Below, in pieces: positions 15,477 to 23,648 of a stretch of DNA of 64,000 nt. The notes beneath the pieces were generated by a model, which was not told the origin of the DNA, made no database searches, and worked only from the letters and a program-made list of their open reading frames with translations. Source of the DNA: Nitrospira sp. (GTDB taxonomy: Bacteria; Nitrospirota; Nitrospiria; Nitrospirales; Nitrospiraceae); NCBI GenBank assembly GCA_015709715.1, contig CP054184.1, forward strand, positions 1,473,001-1,537,000. Direction: 5' to 3'. Position numbers and translations under genes: made by a program. Each line of letters begins with the position of its first letter. The stretch's first letter is position 1.

Positions 15477-17423
15477 TCAGCGCTCCCGCACCTTACTCAG
15501 GGGAAGGCTGTGCAGAAGGGAGTCCTGACCGTTGGTCGGCAGGCAAAGGACGGATTGGGCATTGCCGGACTGGGCCTTCGTCACCGCACCGACCTGTCCT
15601 TGCACATAGTCGCAGAGCTCTCCCGTCGAGACCGTCCCGTTCTTGTCCCGGTCAGCAGGCCCTCGAAGCCCCTTCAGCAGGAAATAGGTAAACACTCCAT
15701 GCTGTCCCGGCTGATAGGCCTGCGCCTCCTGCAACGCGCCATTGCCCACCATGACCATGCTCCCTTGGTGGTCGCCAGCCCCCTCTTGCTGGGGCCAGCG
15801 AGGGACCGGTGGTTTGGAAGGGTCGGCGCCTCGGGAGGGTTCGAGCGAGAGATCGAGCATCAGAACGGCCTGTTTGACCGGCGCACGGGCCAAGCCCCGC
15901 TGAAGACGCGCTAACGAAAAGGCTCGAGCCGACGAGCCGGCGGTGCCGTCATAGGTCAATACCGAAACGATGCCTGTCTCTTGCTCTACCACGGCCCGCC
16001 CCGAGACGTATACATAGGCCGTCTGGTGCGCGCCGCCCTGTTTGGGCAACCACTGCTCGAAGAGTTCGGCGAGATCGTCCTTGAGCCCCTGCTCGTCCGT
16101 GACGACCTTTACCTTGGTGGCGGGAATGCCCAGCAGGGTTCGAAAATAGCCTCCCATCACTTCGGCATCGTGCGCCGCAAATTTCACCGGCGGAACCGTG
16201 CTGTCTCTGAAGGCACCGATGCCGATGGCAATCCCGACAGCCGACGGGTGCAAGGATTTCCCATTCGACTTCGGCAGCTGATCCACATCGACCGAGAGGA
16301 CTTCCGCCGCGTCGCTTCGATCGGGACGGACGGCAATGAAAAATTTCTTGGCCGAGGGTAACTCGACATTGGCTGAGGCACGCAAGGTACAGATCAATTC
16401 CGCCTGCTCCGGTTCGGACACGGCTCCGACCTTGCCGTCGACGGCCACCCGGCGAATCTCGCCGGGCTGCAGCGGCCCCACGACGATCGGCGCCTTGATT
16501 CCGCCGGTGATGGCCGCATGGCCGGCGAGATCGATTTCCACCCCCTCGGCCACGGCTGATCCCTCGTTCTTCACTTCGAATTCGACCGTGAACGGCTCCT
16601 GCTGCTCCAGGATATGGTTCTGGTTGTCGTCCCGAAGAATCGTCCGGAACGAGAGTTTGGTCGAAACCGCCGCCGCAGCAGGCGTCTCGTTCGCAGTGGC
16701 GGCAGGAGGTGCGACAATGGCGGGCGGCGTGTTCCTCACCGGTTCCGATAAAGGCACTGCTGCAGGCTCGCTGGTCGCGGCGGCCCCCTCGGCCGTCGAT
16801 TTGGCACTATAGGGGCGCCCGGCTTTCTTCATCTCGGCCTGCTCGCGGATCCTGGTCGATGTGCCGAGTTGTTGGGCCATCCCCTCCACGAGAATACGTA
16901 TCGTGTCTTCTGCCACTCGATCGAGCCCCGTCAGGTCGCAACTGTCGGCATGGGCCTCTACTTCGCCCGCCGATGAACTTTGGAGCTTTTTACGGTGGAG
17001 TACCGTACCGTGAGTTTCCGTGTAGGAGAAGTCGAGTCCCAGGGTGAGCGTCGCAGGGTAGGTCTTGTTGGCTTTTCGGGGGACAAAGAGATTCGTCTCG
17101 CGCAACCCCAAGACAGCCTCCACCACCCCGTCCGGCGGCCCACCTTCGGCTCCTTCGAACGATACACGCTCGAACACCTGGCTCATCCGTTTCCGGATTT
17201 CCCGCTCCAATGGTTCGGCGATGGGAAGTGCGACCGGTCGCCCGCAGGCATTGCGGTACTCGACTGCGGCCTGCCTAATCGTGTCATCCAACCGGACGTG
17301 GACGGTCAAGGGGAGGTTGTAGGCAGTCGAGACCCCGCTTCGCTGTCCGAAGAACTGACAACCTCCCGTGGTCGCCAGCAGCACGAGCACAGCCGACCAT
17401 AACCAAGTGGCGTTGCGGAGCAT
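15477..17423 (-). CDS. Lipoprotein with caspase-like domain lacking catalytic residues
   Basis: A 648-residue protein. The ATG at 17423 gives a lipoprotein signal ending in LLATTGGC. Residues about 30-180 are an unrecognised periplasmic domain. A Pro/Ala-rich linker follows, then a CARDB-like beta-sandwich (RDDNQNHILEQQEPF and FEVKNEGSAVAEGV). The C-terminal 260 residues resemble a peptidase C14 caspase-like fold: AVGIAIGIGAF, FAAHDAEVMGGYF, YVYVSGRAV and LMLDLSLEPSRGA. At the positions of the family's GHG and DxCxSG motifs the sequence reads SGRA and DLSL, so catalytic His and Cys are both absent: a pseudo-enzyme. DRDKNGTVSTGE near the C-terminus is an EF-hand-like loop. Its role is unknown; binding or scaffolding is likely. 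Confidence 0.7.
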   Translation of the reverse strand: MLRNATWLWSAVLVLLATTGGCQFFGQRSGVSTAYNLPLTVHVRLDDTIRQAAVEYRNACGRPVALPIAEPLEREIRKRMSQVFERVSFEGAEGGPPDGVVEAVLGLRETNLFVPRKANKTYPATLTLGLDFSYTETHGTVLHRKKLQSSSAGEVEAHADSCDLTGLDRVAEDTIRILVEGMAQQLGTSTRIREQAEMKKAGRPYSAKSTAEGAAATSEPAAVPLSEPVRNTPPAIVAPPAATANETPAAAAVSTKLSFRTILRDDNQNHILEQQEPFTVEFEVKNEGSAVAEGVEIDLAGHAAITGGIKAPIVVGPLQPGEIRRVAVDGKVGAVSEPEQAELICTLRASANVELPSAKKFFIAVRPDRSDAAEVLSVDVDQLPKSNGKSLHPSAVGIAIGIGAFRDSTVPPVKFAAHDAEVMGGYFRTLLGIPATKVKVVTDEQGLKDDLAELFEQWLPKQGGAHQTAYVYVSGRAVVEQETGIVSVLTYDGTAGSSARAFSLARLQRGLARAPVKQAVLMLDLSLEPSRGADPSKPPVPRWPQQEGAGDHQGSMVMVGNGALQEAQAYQPGQHGVFTYFLLKGLRGPADRDKNGTVSTGELCDYVQGQVGAVTKAQSGNAQSVLCLPTNGQDSLLHSLPLSKVRER

Positions 17424-17429
17424 AGTCCC

Positions 17430-17459
17430 CTTATACCCAATCTGTTTGCGACATAACAA
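17430..17459 (-). promoter_or_regulatory. Promoter for the pseudo-caspase lipoprotein
   Basis: On the minus strand, TTGTTA (17454-17459), an 18-base spacer and TATAAG (17430-17435). The ATG at 17423 is only six bases after the -10 box, so the transcript would be leaderless or nearly so. Confidence 0.5.
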
Positions 17460-17477
17460 CCGACAGGGCCCCTGCCG

Positions 17478-17506
17478 TTGACACCCAAGGCTTGCTTCGT
17501 TATGGT
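17478..17506 (+). promoter_or_regulatory. Promoter for ubiA-like gene
   Basis: Consensus TTGACA (17478-17483), a 17-base spacer and TATGGT (17501-17506). The GTG at 17513 lies six bases after the -10 box, at the expected transcription start. Confidence 0.65.
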
Positions 17507-17512
17507 CCCGGC

Positions 17513-18400
17513 GTGACCGTGCACGAATCCGCACCTGATCGCCCATCCCCATCTTGGTCCTGGTCCGCCGTCGCCGACCTGATCCGCCTCCGCAATCAAT
17601 CGGGGACCTGGTTGCTGATGCTGCCAAGTTTATGGGCGCTATTCTTAGCGAATCACGGCTTCCCCCCACCGTTCCTGTTGATCGTCTTCGCGCTCGGCTC
17701 ATTCACGATGCGCAGCCTGGGCGTCGTGTTCAACGATCTGGCCGATCGGCGATTCGATCGACAGGTTGCCCGCACGAGGACGCGCCCCTTGGCCGCAGGA
17801 CGGCTCACCCCACGTCAGGCTCTGTTTGTCGCCGTCGGACTCACGCTGATCGCCGCAGGCCTCGTGATGTTGCTTCCTGTCTTGACGATTCTGCTCAGCC
17901 CGATCGCCCTGTTTCTCGCCGCAACCTATCCCTTCAGCAAACGCTGGATTCACACCCCTCAAGCCGTGCTCGGCATCGCGTTCGGCTGGGGAGCCATCAT
18001 GGCCTGGAGCGCCTCCCGCGAGACGATCGAGGCGCCGGCTTGGTGGCTGTTCGCCGCCACCATCTGTTGGGCGGTGGCCTATGACACCATTTATGCCTTA
18101 CAGGATATCGAGGATGACCGCCGGATCGGAGTGAAATCCTCGGCGATTTTCTTCGGGCAAGCCGTCCCCTTAGCGGTCGGCCTGTGCTTCGTGGGGATGG
18201 TGAGTTGCTTGATCATGGCCGGCGCCACGGCCGGCCTGGGGGCGGGATACTATGTGACCCTAAGCGTGGTCACGGCATTTTTTGTGTGGCAGGTCTTGGA
18301 GTTGCGAGGCGCTCCAATTCCGCAGAGAGCCTTCGCCTTGTTCCAACAACATGTCTATGCCGGCGCGATCATTCTGCTCGGCATCTGGATCGGTGCCTGA
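17513..18400 (+). CDS. ubiA: UbiA-family prenyltransferase (4-hydroxybenzoate octaprenyltransferase-like)
   Basis: A 295-residue integral membrane enzyme that would attach a polyprenyl chain to an aromatic quinone precursor. Two Asp-rich metal/diphosphate motifs are complete: NDLADRRFD near residues 74-82 and YDTIYALQDIEDD near 190-202. About eight transmembrane helices follow, as usual for UbiA. RTRPLAAGRLT after the first motif is characteristic. The start is the GTG at 17513, directly at the predicted transcription start; the TTG at 17492 lies inside the promoter and is rejected. It stands alone, divergent from the lipoprotein and convergent with the cytochrome cluster. Another UbiA branch (for example haem or menaquinone related) cannot be fully excluded. 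Confidence 0.88.
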   Translation: MTVHESAPDRPSPSWSWSAVADLIRLRNQSGTWLLMLPSLWALFLANHGFPPPFLLIVFALGSFTMRSLGVVFNDLADRRFDRQVARTRTRPLAAGRLTPRQALFVAVGLTLIAAGLVMLLPVLTILLSPIALFLAATYPFSKRWIHTPQAVLGIAFGWGAIMAWSASRETIEAPAWWLFAATICWAVAYDTIYALQDIEDDRRIGVKSSAIFFGQAVPLAVGLCFVGMVSCLIMAGATAGLGAGYYVTLSVVTAFFVWQVLELRGAPIPQRAFALFQQHVYAGAIILLGIWIGA

Positions 18401-18417
18401 GTCCTTGCCGATCGCGC

Positions 18418-19431
18418 TTAATCGCCGACCTTGTCCAAGGGCTTCTCCGGCTTGGGCGCCTTCAACGTCTTCAGATACATCACGACGGCCTTGGCATCGG
18501 TATCGTTCAAGCCTAGGCTAGGCATCCGCGTATCGGACTTCATAGCTTGCGGGTTGCGGAGCCATCGATAGACCCACGTGGGGTTGAGACGGACACCGGC
18601 TCGATCGAGTGCCGGCCCCACCTTGCCACCTTCGTCGGCGATCTTGTGGCAGCCGTTACAGCCGTATTTCGTCACATAGAGCTGCTTGCCCACCTCGGCC
18701 AACTTCGCCGCGGCATCCGGCTTCATGGTGAGATCGGGTCGAGCGATATTCACCCCCTTGCCGGGTCTGGTGGTGAAGTTTGCCAGCGCAGCCGTCGCCT
18801 GGTCCAACTCCTTCTTGGCCTGCCCCATCGCCTGCATCTCTTTGGCGTAGGCATTGTCATCGACATCCACGCCCTTCTTATCCGCCTCATCGCTGGCTTT
18901 CTTTTCGGCTTCCTGGGCGACGCGCTCGGCTTCTTTGAAATTTTGCTCCGCGGTTTGAGCCGCCGCCTGCAATTCCTTCTTGCGCCCTTCGACGTTGAAT
19001 TCCAACTTCCTCCCGTGCAGCGACCGCACGTAGCCGACGATGCTCCAGATTTCTTCTTCGGAAAGGGTGTACTTGAACGTCGGCATGGTCGGTACGGCGA
19101 ACTCATCATCGCCGATCTTGTCTCCGTTCGGCGCGGTATCCTTCATATCGCGGGAGATGGTGTTGAAGATTTCTTCGTCCTTGAACGTCCCCATTTCATC
19201 TTTATTGGAGAGGTCTTTGGGCTTGGGATCGGACATGGAGGACCAGTTGAAGCCTTCGTTCTGCTTCCCATGTTCCCCATGGCAATGCATGCAGTAGTGC
19301 GCATAGAGCTTTTGGCCCTTGGCAGATTGCTCGTTCTGGAACATAGAGCAACCACCCGCTCCGACCAGGCCCAGGAGCCCGGCGATCCCTGCCACCGTTC
19401 CAATGACGCGTATGCTTCGCCACGCCCTCAT
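18418..19431 (-). CDS. Di-haem cytochrome c lipoprotein
   Basis: A 337-residue exported protein. The lipoprotein signal ends at Cys28 (GLVGAGGC). Two c-type haem sites are seen: CMHCH at 47-51 and CNGCH at 258-262, with a likely Met ligand near RMPSLGL for the second domain. Between them, residues about 140-215 form a long charged coiled coil rich in Ala, Glu and Lys. It is the last gene of the respiratory cluster. The ATG lies two bases after the stop of the preceding EB_dh-like gene; a GTG two codons earlier overlaps that stop. It probably shuttles electrons at the outer face of the cytoplasmic membrane. Confidence 0.88.
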   Translation of the reverse strand: MRAWRSIRVIGTVAGIAGLLGLVGAGGCSMFQNEQSAKGQKLYAHYCMHCHGEHGKQNEGFNWSSMSDPKPKDLSNKDEMGTFKDEEIFNTISRDMKDTAPNGDKIGDDEFAVPTMPTFKYTLSEEEIWSIVGYVRSLHGRKLEFNVEGRKKELQAAAQTAEQNFKEAERVAQEAEKKASDEADKKGVDVDDNAYAKEMQAMGQAKKELDQATAALANFTTRPGKGVNIARPDLTMKPDAAAKLAEVGKQLYVTKYGCNGCHKIADEGGKVGPALDRAGVRLNPTWVYRWLRNPQAMKSDTRMPSLGLNDTDAKAVVMYLKTLKAPKPEKPLDKVGD

Positions 19432-19433
19432 GC

Positions 19434-20261
19434 TCACGACCCTTTCTTTAAACGTCTCACGAGCGCCATCTCGAATCCCAGCGCGATGCCCACCGCGAGT
19501 ACTGCGTACATGTATGGCGAATAGTCCGGTGGTGCGTCTGCCCGGAAGTACCACCAGGACGAAATTGCTTTTTCGGAGCCCTTTTCCTTCGGCTGTCCGC
19601 TTTCGAGCTTCTTGCCGTCCCATACGGCAAAGGCGATGCTCGTGAAGTCACCCGGCTTGATCTGCGTGTCCTCCGCGGCGAATTCCGTCTGGAGCGGCCT
19701 GGAGAAGACGACCTTCCAGGTTCCCCCCTGGTAGACCCCCTTGGCCGTCACAGCCTGGTGGCTGTGGGGCTTCAACGTGCCGAAACCCTTGGCACCCATC
19801 TCGACGCCCTTGCCATCCTTGTTCTTCCAGTACCAAATGTTGACCGGGCCGCCTTCGACCTGGAACATCGGCTGGCCATGGGCAAAGTGCGCCTTGGTGT
19901 CGCCGACCATGAATTCGAGGGCCGCTGCGTCATCGGGGTCTTCCGTGGGGTCTTGGTATTCCACCATGATCGCGACGTTGTTGCCGTCATGCAGCCCACG
20001 GACCTTGACCGACTTGGCCGTCACCTCAGTGATGCGGACCGGCCAATGGACTTGAGGGGACAGGGGGAATTCCGCCGCAGGCGCGGTTGCCCACGCCGCA
20101 GCCGTGGGGTCATCTGCCGGGAGGGTGCCCTTCACCAGCGCAGCCCGCACCGCCACACTCTGTTGGCTAAAGGCTGTCGGCAGCTCGACGGTCAGGCATA
20201 ACCCGACCACGCTCACCGCCGCCACCCACCACTTTGTTCCTGGTCTCCTCACTCGTGCCAT
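19434..20261 (-). CDS. Ethylbenzene-dehydrogenase-like haem-binding protein (NxrC-like)
   Basis: A 275-residue protein with a signal peptide (cleavage probably after AFSQ) and a C-terminal membrane helix (YMYAVLAVGIALGFEMALV) followed by basic residues. The body resembles the EB_dh domain (PF09459 type), which binds one b-type haem in gamma subunits of DMSO-reductase-family enzymes: HWPVRITEVTAKSVKVR, VAIMVEYQDPTED, WKVVFSRPL and TSIAFAVWDG. In Nitrospira, proteins of this kind are candidate NxrC subunits. Here it lies among cytochromes with no catalytic nxrA or nxrB gene nearby, so an electron-relay role in this complex is more likely. Family assignment is from motif pattern and context. Confidence 0.72.
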   Translation of the reverse strand: MARVRRPGTKWWVAAVSVVGLCLTVELPTAFSQQSVAVRAALVKGTLPADDPTAAAWATAPAAEFPLSPQVHWPVRITEVTAKSVKVRGLHDGNNVAIMVEYQDPTEDPDDAAALEFMVGDTKAHFAHGQPMFQVEGGPVNIWYWKNKDGKGVEMGAKGFGTLKPHSHQAVTAKGVYQGGTWKVVFSRPLQTEFAAEDTQIKPGDFTSIAFAVWDGKKLESGQPKEKGSEKAISSWWYFRADAPPDYSPYMYAVLAVGIALGFEMALVRRLKKGS

Positions 20262-20301
20262 ACGTTCCCCTTAATTGCTCGACAGTCTCGGATGGGAGGA
20301 A

Positions 20302-21027
20302 TTACTCCGACTCGTCCCACGTGCGCGGCTTCTGGCCGGCCCCGTCGTATTCGCCCATGATGACCTTCCAGATGTCTTCATCGGACATCTCAAGTTCCCA
20401 ACGCGGCATGGCCGACTTCCAGGGCATGCCTTCGACAGGCAACCCGATACCACCCTTCTTGATCCGCCAGAACAGATAACTTTCCTGCAACATGGCAATG
20501 GTGGTTGGGTCTTTGAAGTTCGCCGGAGGAGGCGTAAAGGCGGCAGCGGCAAATCCCTTTCCGTCGAAGTTCCCATGGCAGGGAGCGCAACGTGAGGCAT
20601 AGAGCCCCTTGCCGTACATGATGTTCTCGGGGGTCTTCGGCACGGGATTCGAGAGGCCGGTGTATTCGCCGGGAGGCGCCGGGTGAATGGTGCGGTTTTC
20701 AGCCGGCGGCGCATCGCTGGAGGCGGTGCTGCCGTAGGTCTGCCAGCCGACCAACAGAGGAAAGAGGGCCAAGACGAGATAACGGGCGCCGCTCAGGGCC
20801 CCGCCGCCTTCCCCGGTCAGGAAACCCAGGATCGGTTGGAAGAAGGCATCCTTCGATTCTCCGCTCAACGTGGCGAAAATCACGATGCCCGATACCACCA
20901 ACATCAGATAGAGGAAGATCAAGCTCGCCGGCAACGGCGCGCTATGGGGTAAGATCGGAACGATGAACTTCAGAAACAGATAAATGCAGACCGTGAGTAT
21001 GATCGGTCTGACGAATACGCCTCCCAT
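20302..21027 (-). CDS. Membrane-anchored mono-haem cytochrome c
   Basis: A 241-residue protein with three predicted membrane helices in the first 100 residues and an exported cytochrome c domain with CAPCH at 147-151. A candidate distal Met lies in the GMPWKSAMPRWE segment. AGGAAGG precedes the ATG at 21027. It sits 40 bp upstream of the EB_dh-like gene and 30 bp downstream of another cytochrome. In this cluster it probably forms part of the c-type arm that takes electrons from the cytochrome b/Rieske module. Confidence 0.88.
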   Translation of the reverse strand: MGGVFVRPIILTVCIYLFLKFIVPILPHSAPLPASLIFLYLMLVVSGIVIFATLSGESKDAFFQPILGFLTGEGGGALSGARYLVLALFPLLVGWQTYGSTASSDAPPAENRTIHPAPPGEYTGLSNPVPKTPENIMYGKGLYASRCAPCHGNFDGKGFAAAAFTPPPANFKDPTTIAMLQESYLFWRIKKGGIGLPVEGMPWKSAMPRWELEMSDEDIWKVIMGEYDGAGQKPRTWDESE

Positions 21028-21057
21028 ACCTTCCTCCTCTGCTACACCGACAATAAC

Positions 21058-21678
21058 TTATCGCGCCTGTGCCACGGCAACGGTTCCGGCATCGGCTGCC
21101 TTCACGGGCGCCGGGGTGGCACGGGGAAGATCCAATTCCGACGGACTCACGCTGATCGGTTCGCCGCTCATCTGCTGCAAGAAGGCGATCACGGAGAGGA
21201 TCTCATTCTTGGAGAGGCCGATCGGGTTTTTGTTGATATAGGGCATCCGCGCCGGATACTCCTTAGGAACCCCTTCATGACGATAGTCTAGGTACAGGTA
21301 GGCCTGCGGCTCGGTCAGGCTTTCGTATATGAACTCCTTGGAGAGCTTGGCGCCGATCCCCTTGAGATCCGGGCAACGTGCCGATTCGCTCGGCCCGATG
21401 GAGTGACAGAGCGCACATTGGCCCTTGCTGAAGAAGATTTTCTGCCCGATCGAGGCCATGTCGGTCGGTGTCTTGATGTCCGCGATGTTGATGCTTTCTT
21501 CCGCCGGCGGCAATGAGGCCATTTGCGGAACCGCCAAGGCAACCAGCGCGAAGAGACCAAGCACAATCGCGACAAAACCGATGACGCGTAGGAACTGTGC
21601 CTTGATGAACAGCAGGATCACCGTTCCCAGGCCGACCACGCAGAGACCGATTAGCTGCAGTTTGACAACTTCACTCAT
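21058..21678 (-). CDS. Membrane-anchored mono-haem cytochrome c
   Basis: A 206-residue protein with two N-terminal membrane helices (about residues 8-25 and 30-52) and a cytochrome c domain with CALCH at 88-92. A candidate Met ligand lies in YPARMPYINKNPIGLS. The Pro/Ala-rich tail resembles linkers in this cluster. The layout of short membrane anchor plus soluble haem domain matches cytochrome subunits of bc-type complexes in Nitrospira. Confidence 0.87.
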   Translation of the reverse strand: MSEVVKLQLIGLCVVGLGTVILLFIKAQFLRVIGFVAIVLGLFALVALAVPQMASLPPAEESINIADIKTPTDMASIGQKIFFSKGQCALCHSIGPSESARCPDLKGIGAKLSKEFIYESLTEPQAYLYLDYRHEGVPKEYPARMPYINKNPIGLSKNEILSVIAFLQQMSGEPISVSPSELDLPRATPAPVKAADAGTVAVAQAR

Positions 21679-21739
21679 AAGTCCTCAATAAAGGCTATTG
21701 ATCAGCAATGACTTCAGTGCACGGTGCACATACGCTTTC

Positions 21740-23620
21740 TTACGCCGGCCGCTTCGGTTCAGTGGCTTCGCTCGTCGCTGCATCCAGCGCCTGGGATCCG
21801 CCGGCCATCACAGGAATACCACCGGGTTCAGCCTGAGTCTTCGCGCCGGCTGCGGCCTTGGCCTTATCGCCCATTGTGGCCACCCAGAAGATGAACGCCA
21901 CCAACAGACAGAAGAGGAACGTGTTGAGCGCCATCAGGGCAGCGGCATACCCAAGCGCCGGTGAAAACGCATATTGCGACGAATCGCGCATCACGCCATA
22001 CACATGCCAGTGCACCCGCGAAGAAGAACGGGCATATCCCATCAAGGTCATCAGCAAGATGACCATGACCGCGTTCAAGACCAGCGAATACCCGGCTCGC
22101 GGCGGCATCCGTCCCCAGACCATTTCGGTCGTCGTTTTTGCGCTCTTCAACAACAGGGCTGTGAGTGGAGTAATGGTCAGCATCACGAAGATCACGATGC
22201 CCACTTGAGATGTCGAGAAGTAGTTGATTCGAATGATGGCCGGGACAAAGTACCCCCAGACACCAAGGACAATGACCGCGAGTCCAGCAAGCACGAGGAC
22301 GGCTCCCATCACCGACTTGGCGACCTTGGCCCATCCGGCCGTATCTTCCTTGCCGGCGCGCCAGTACATGATGAAACTCATGAACGTGACGAGGACCATG
22401 AGGTTCGACACCGTCATCTTGGCCGACATGACGCCGAACACGCCGAGGAGCGGATGGTGCGTCCCGCCCATCTTTTGCGCCTCTTCGAGGCTGGCCACGA
22501 GGGAGTGTGGCGTCATCCACACGGCAAGACACAAGAGCAGGATAATCAACATGGCCATGATCGGCTTACGGTACTGGCCTTCCGATCCCGGTATGCGATG
22601 GGTGATGCCCATCCAGAAATAGTAGTTCGACCCCAGGAAAAGCACACCGATCAACATGGCCTGAAGAATGAACAACCACGACAGGAAGCCGCCCATGAGC
22701 GTGATGCCCATCTGCTGGTTGTACTGATAGATTTCGCGCATGAGCCAGTAGCCCGCAAAAGGCAGCGGCAGCAGGCCGAAGACGCCGATGAAGTTGCCGA
22801 CGTACCCCATCCAGTCGTAATGATAGCGTTCTTCCTGCCCCTTAGCCGACAGGTACCGGATGCCGGCGTAGGCGCCGCAGATGTACCCGCCCAACACCAC
22901 GTTGGCGATCAATCGGTGGATGTTCACCGGCCACCATGTGGGGTTCCAGGTTGCAGCCCAGGCCCGCTCAAAGTCGGTGCCCTCGGCGATCACGACCGGG
23001 CTTGCCTGGAAGGTCGCCCAGGAGTTGGGCACGATCATGATGAAGAATGCGAAGACGTTCAGGAGGAAGCCGAGGAAAATATGAAACTTCTTCCCGTTCC
23101 CCTCGGCCATGGCATCCCAGCCGTACCAATAGAGGTAGAGAGTCGCGGTTTCCACGAGAAAGAGGGCGCAATAGACCAGGAACGAAGGGAAAAAGATGTC
23201 CGTCAAGTAGGCCATCAACTTCGGATAGAAGCCGATGAGCAAGAACAGGAGGATGCCGCCGAACAAGGCAGTGGTGGCATAGGAGGATGTCAGGAGTTTC
23301 GTGAACTCCTTTGCCAATTTGTCATAGCGCTTGTCGCCTGATTTCCAGCCCACCACTTCGCAGAGCCAGGCAAAAATCGGTACGCCGAGCACGAACCCGG
23401 CCAATAACAGGTGAAGCTGCGCAATGATCCAGACGAGGTTGCGGCTACCGATATACGGAAGATCGCGATAGGCCGTCGGCGCCTGCACCCCGGATTCTTG
23501 CGCAAAGAGCAGATCAGGAATCCCGGCGAGCCCCAGGAAAGCCGCACAACCGGCCAGTACGGCTAATTGCCCCGCAACCCGGCCCCCCACGTGCGTGCCC
23601 GTCCGACTCTGGTGCCTCAT
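21740..23620 (-). CDS. Cytochrome bd-like oxidase subunit I homologue (copy 2)
   Basis: A 626-residue polytopic protein related to CydA. The ATG at 23620 is preferred: GAGGTGG lies six bases upstream and it gives a good signal sequence (about residues 15-40); an ATG at 23644 would add acidic residues before it. Haem-ligand-like histidines are kept: WIIAQLHLLLAGF and PVNIHRLIANVVLG. An acidic pair analogue lies in LFLVETATLYLYW. The quinol-binding Q-loop motif GRQPW of true bd oxidases is absent; WMTPHSLV stands in the similar region. Such bd-like proteins are a Nitrospira hallmark. Whether it reduces oxygen or relays electrons is unproven. Confidence 0.85.
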   Translation of the reverse strand: MRHQSRTGTHVGGRVAGQLAVLAGCAAFLGLAGIPDLLFAQESGVQAPTAYRDLPYIGSRNLVWIIAQLHLLLAGFVLGVPIFAWLCEVVGWKSGDKRYDKLAKEFTKLLTSSYATTALFGGILLFLLIGFYPKLMAYLTDIFFPSFLVYCALFLVETATLYLYWYGWDAMAEGNGKKFHIFLGFLLNVFAFFIMIVPNSWATFQASPVVIAEGTDFERAWAATWNPTWWPVNIHRLIANVVLGGYICGAYAGIRYLSAKGQEERYHYDWMGYVGNFIGVFGLLPLPFAGYWLMREIYQYNQQMGITLMGGFLSWLFILQAMLIGVLFLGSNYYFWMGITHRIPGSEGQYRKPIMAMLIILLLCLAVWMTPHSLVASLEEAQKMGGTHHPLLGVFGVMSAKMTVSNLMVLVTFMSFIMYWRAGKEDTAGWAKVAKSVMGAVLVLAGLAVIVLGVWGYFVPAIIRINYFSTSQVGIVIFVMLTITPLTALLLKSAKTTTEMVWGRMPPRAGYSLVLNAVMVILLMTLMGYARSSSRVHWHVYGVMRDSSQYAFSPALGYAAALMALNTFLFCLLVAFIFWVATMGDKAKAAAGAKTQAEPGGIPVMAGGSQALDAATSEATEPKRPA

Positions 23621-23648
23621 TGTTTCCACCTCGTAATTCGCCATGATG

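Noticed and set aside
21974..23341. 455-codon plus-strand frame
   Set aside because: It is exactly antisense to the bd-like subunit, with His/Asp/Glu-rich shadow composition.
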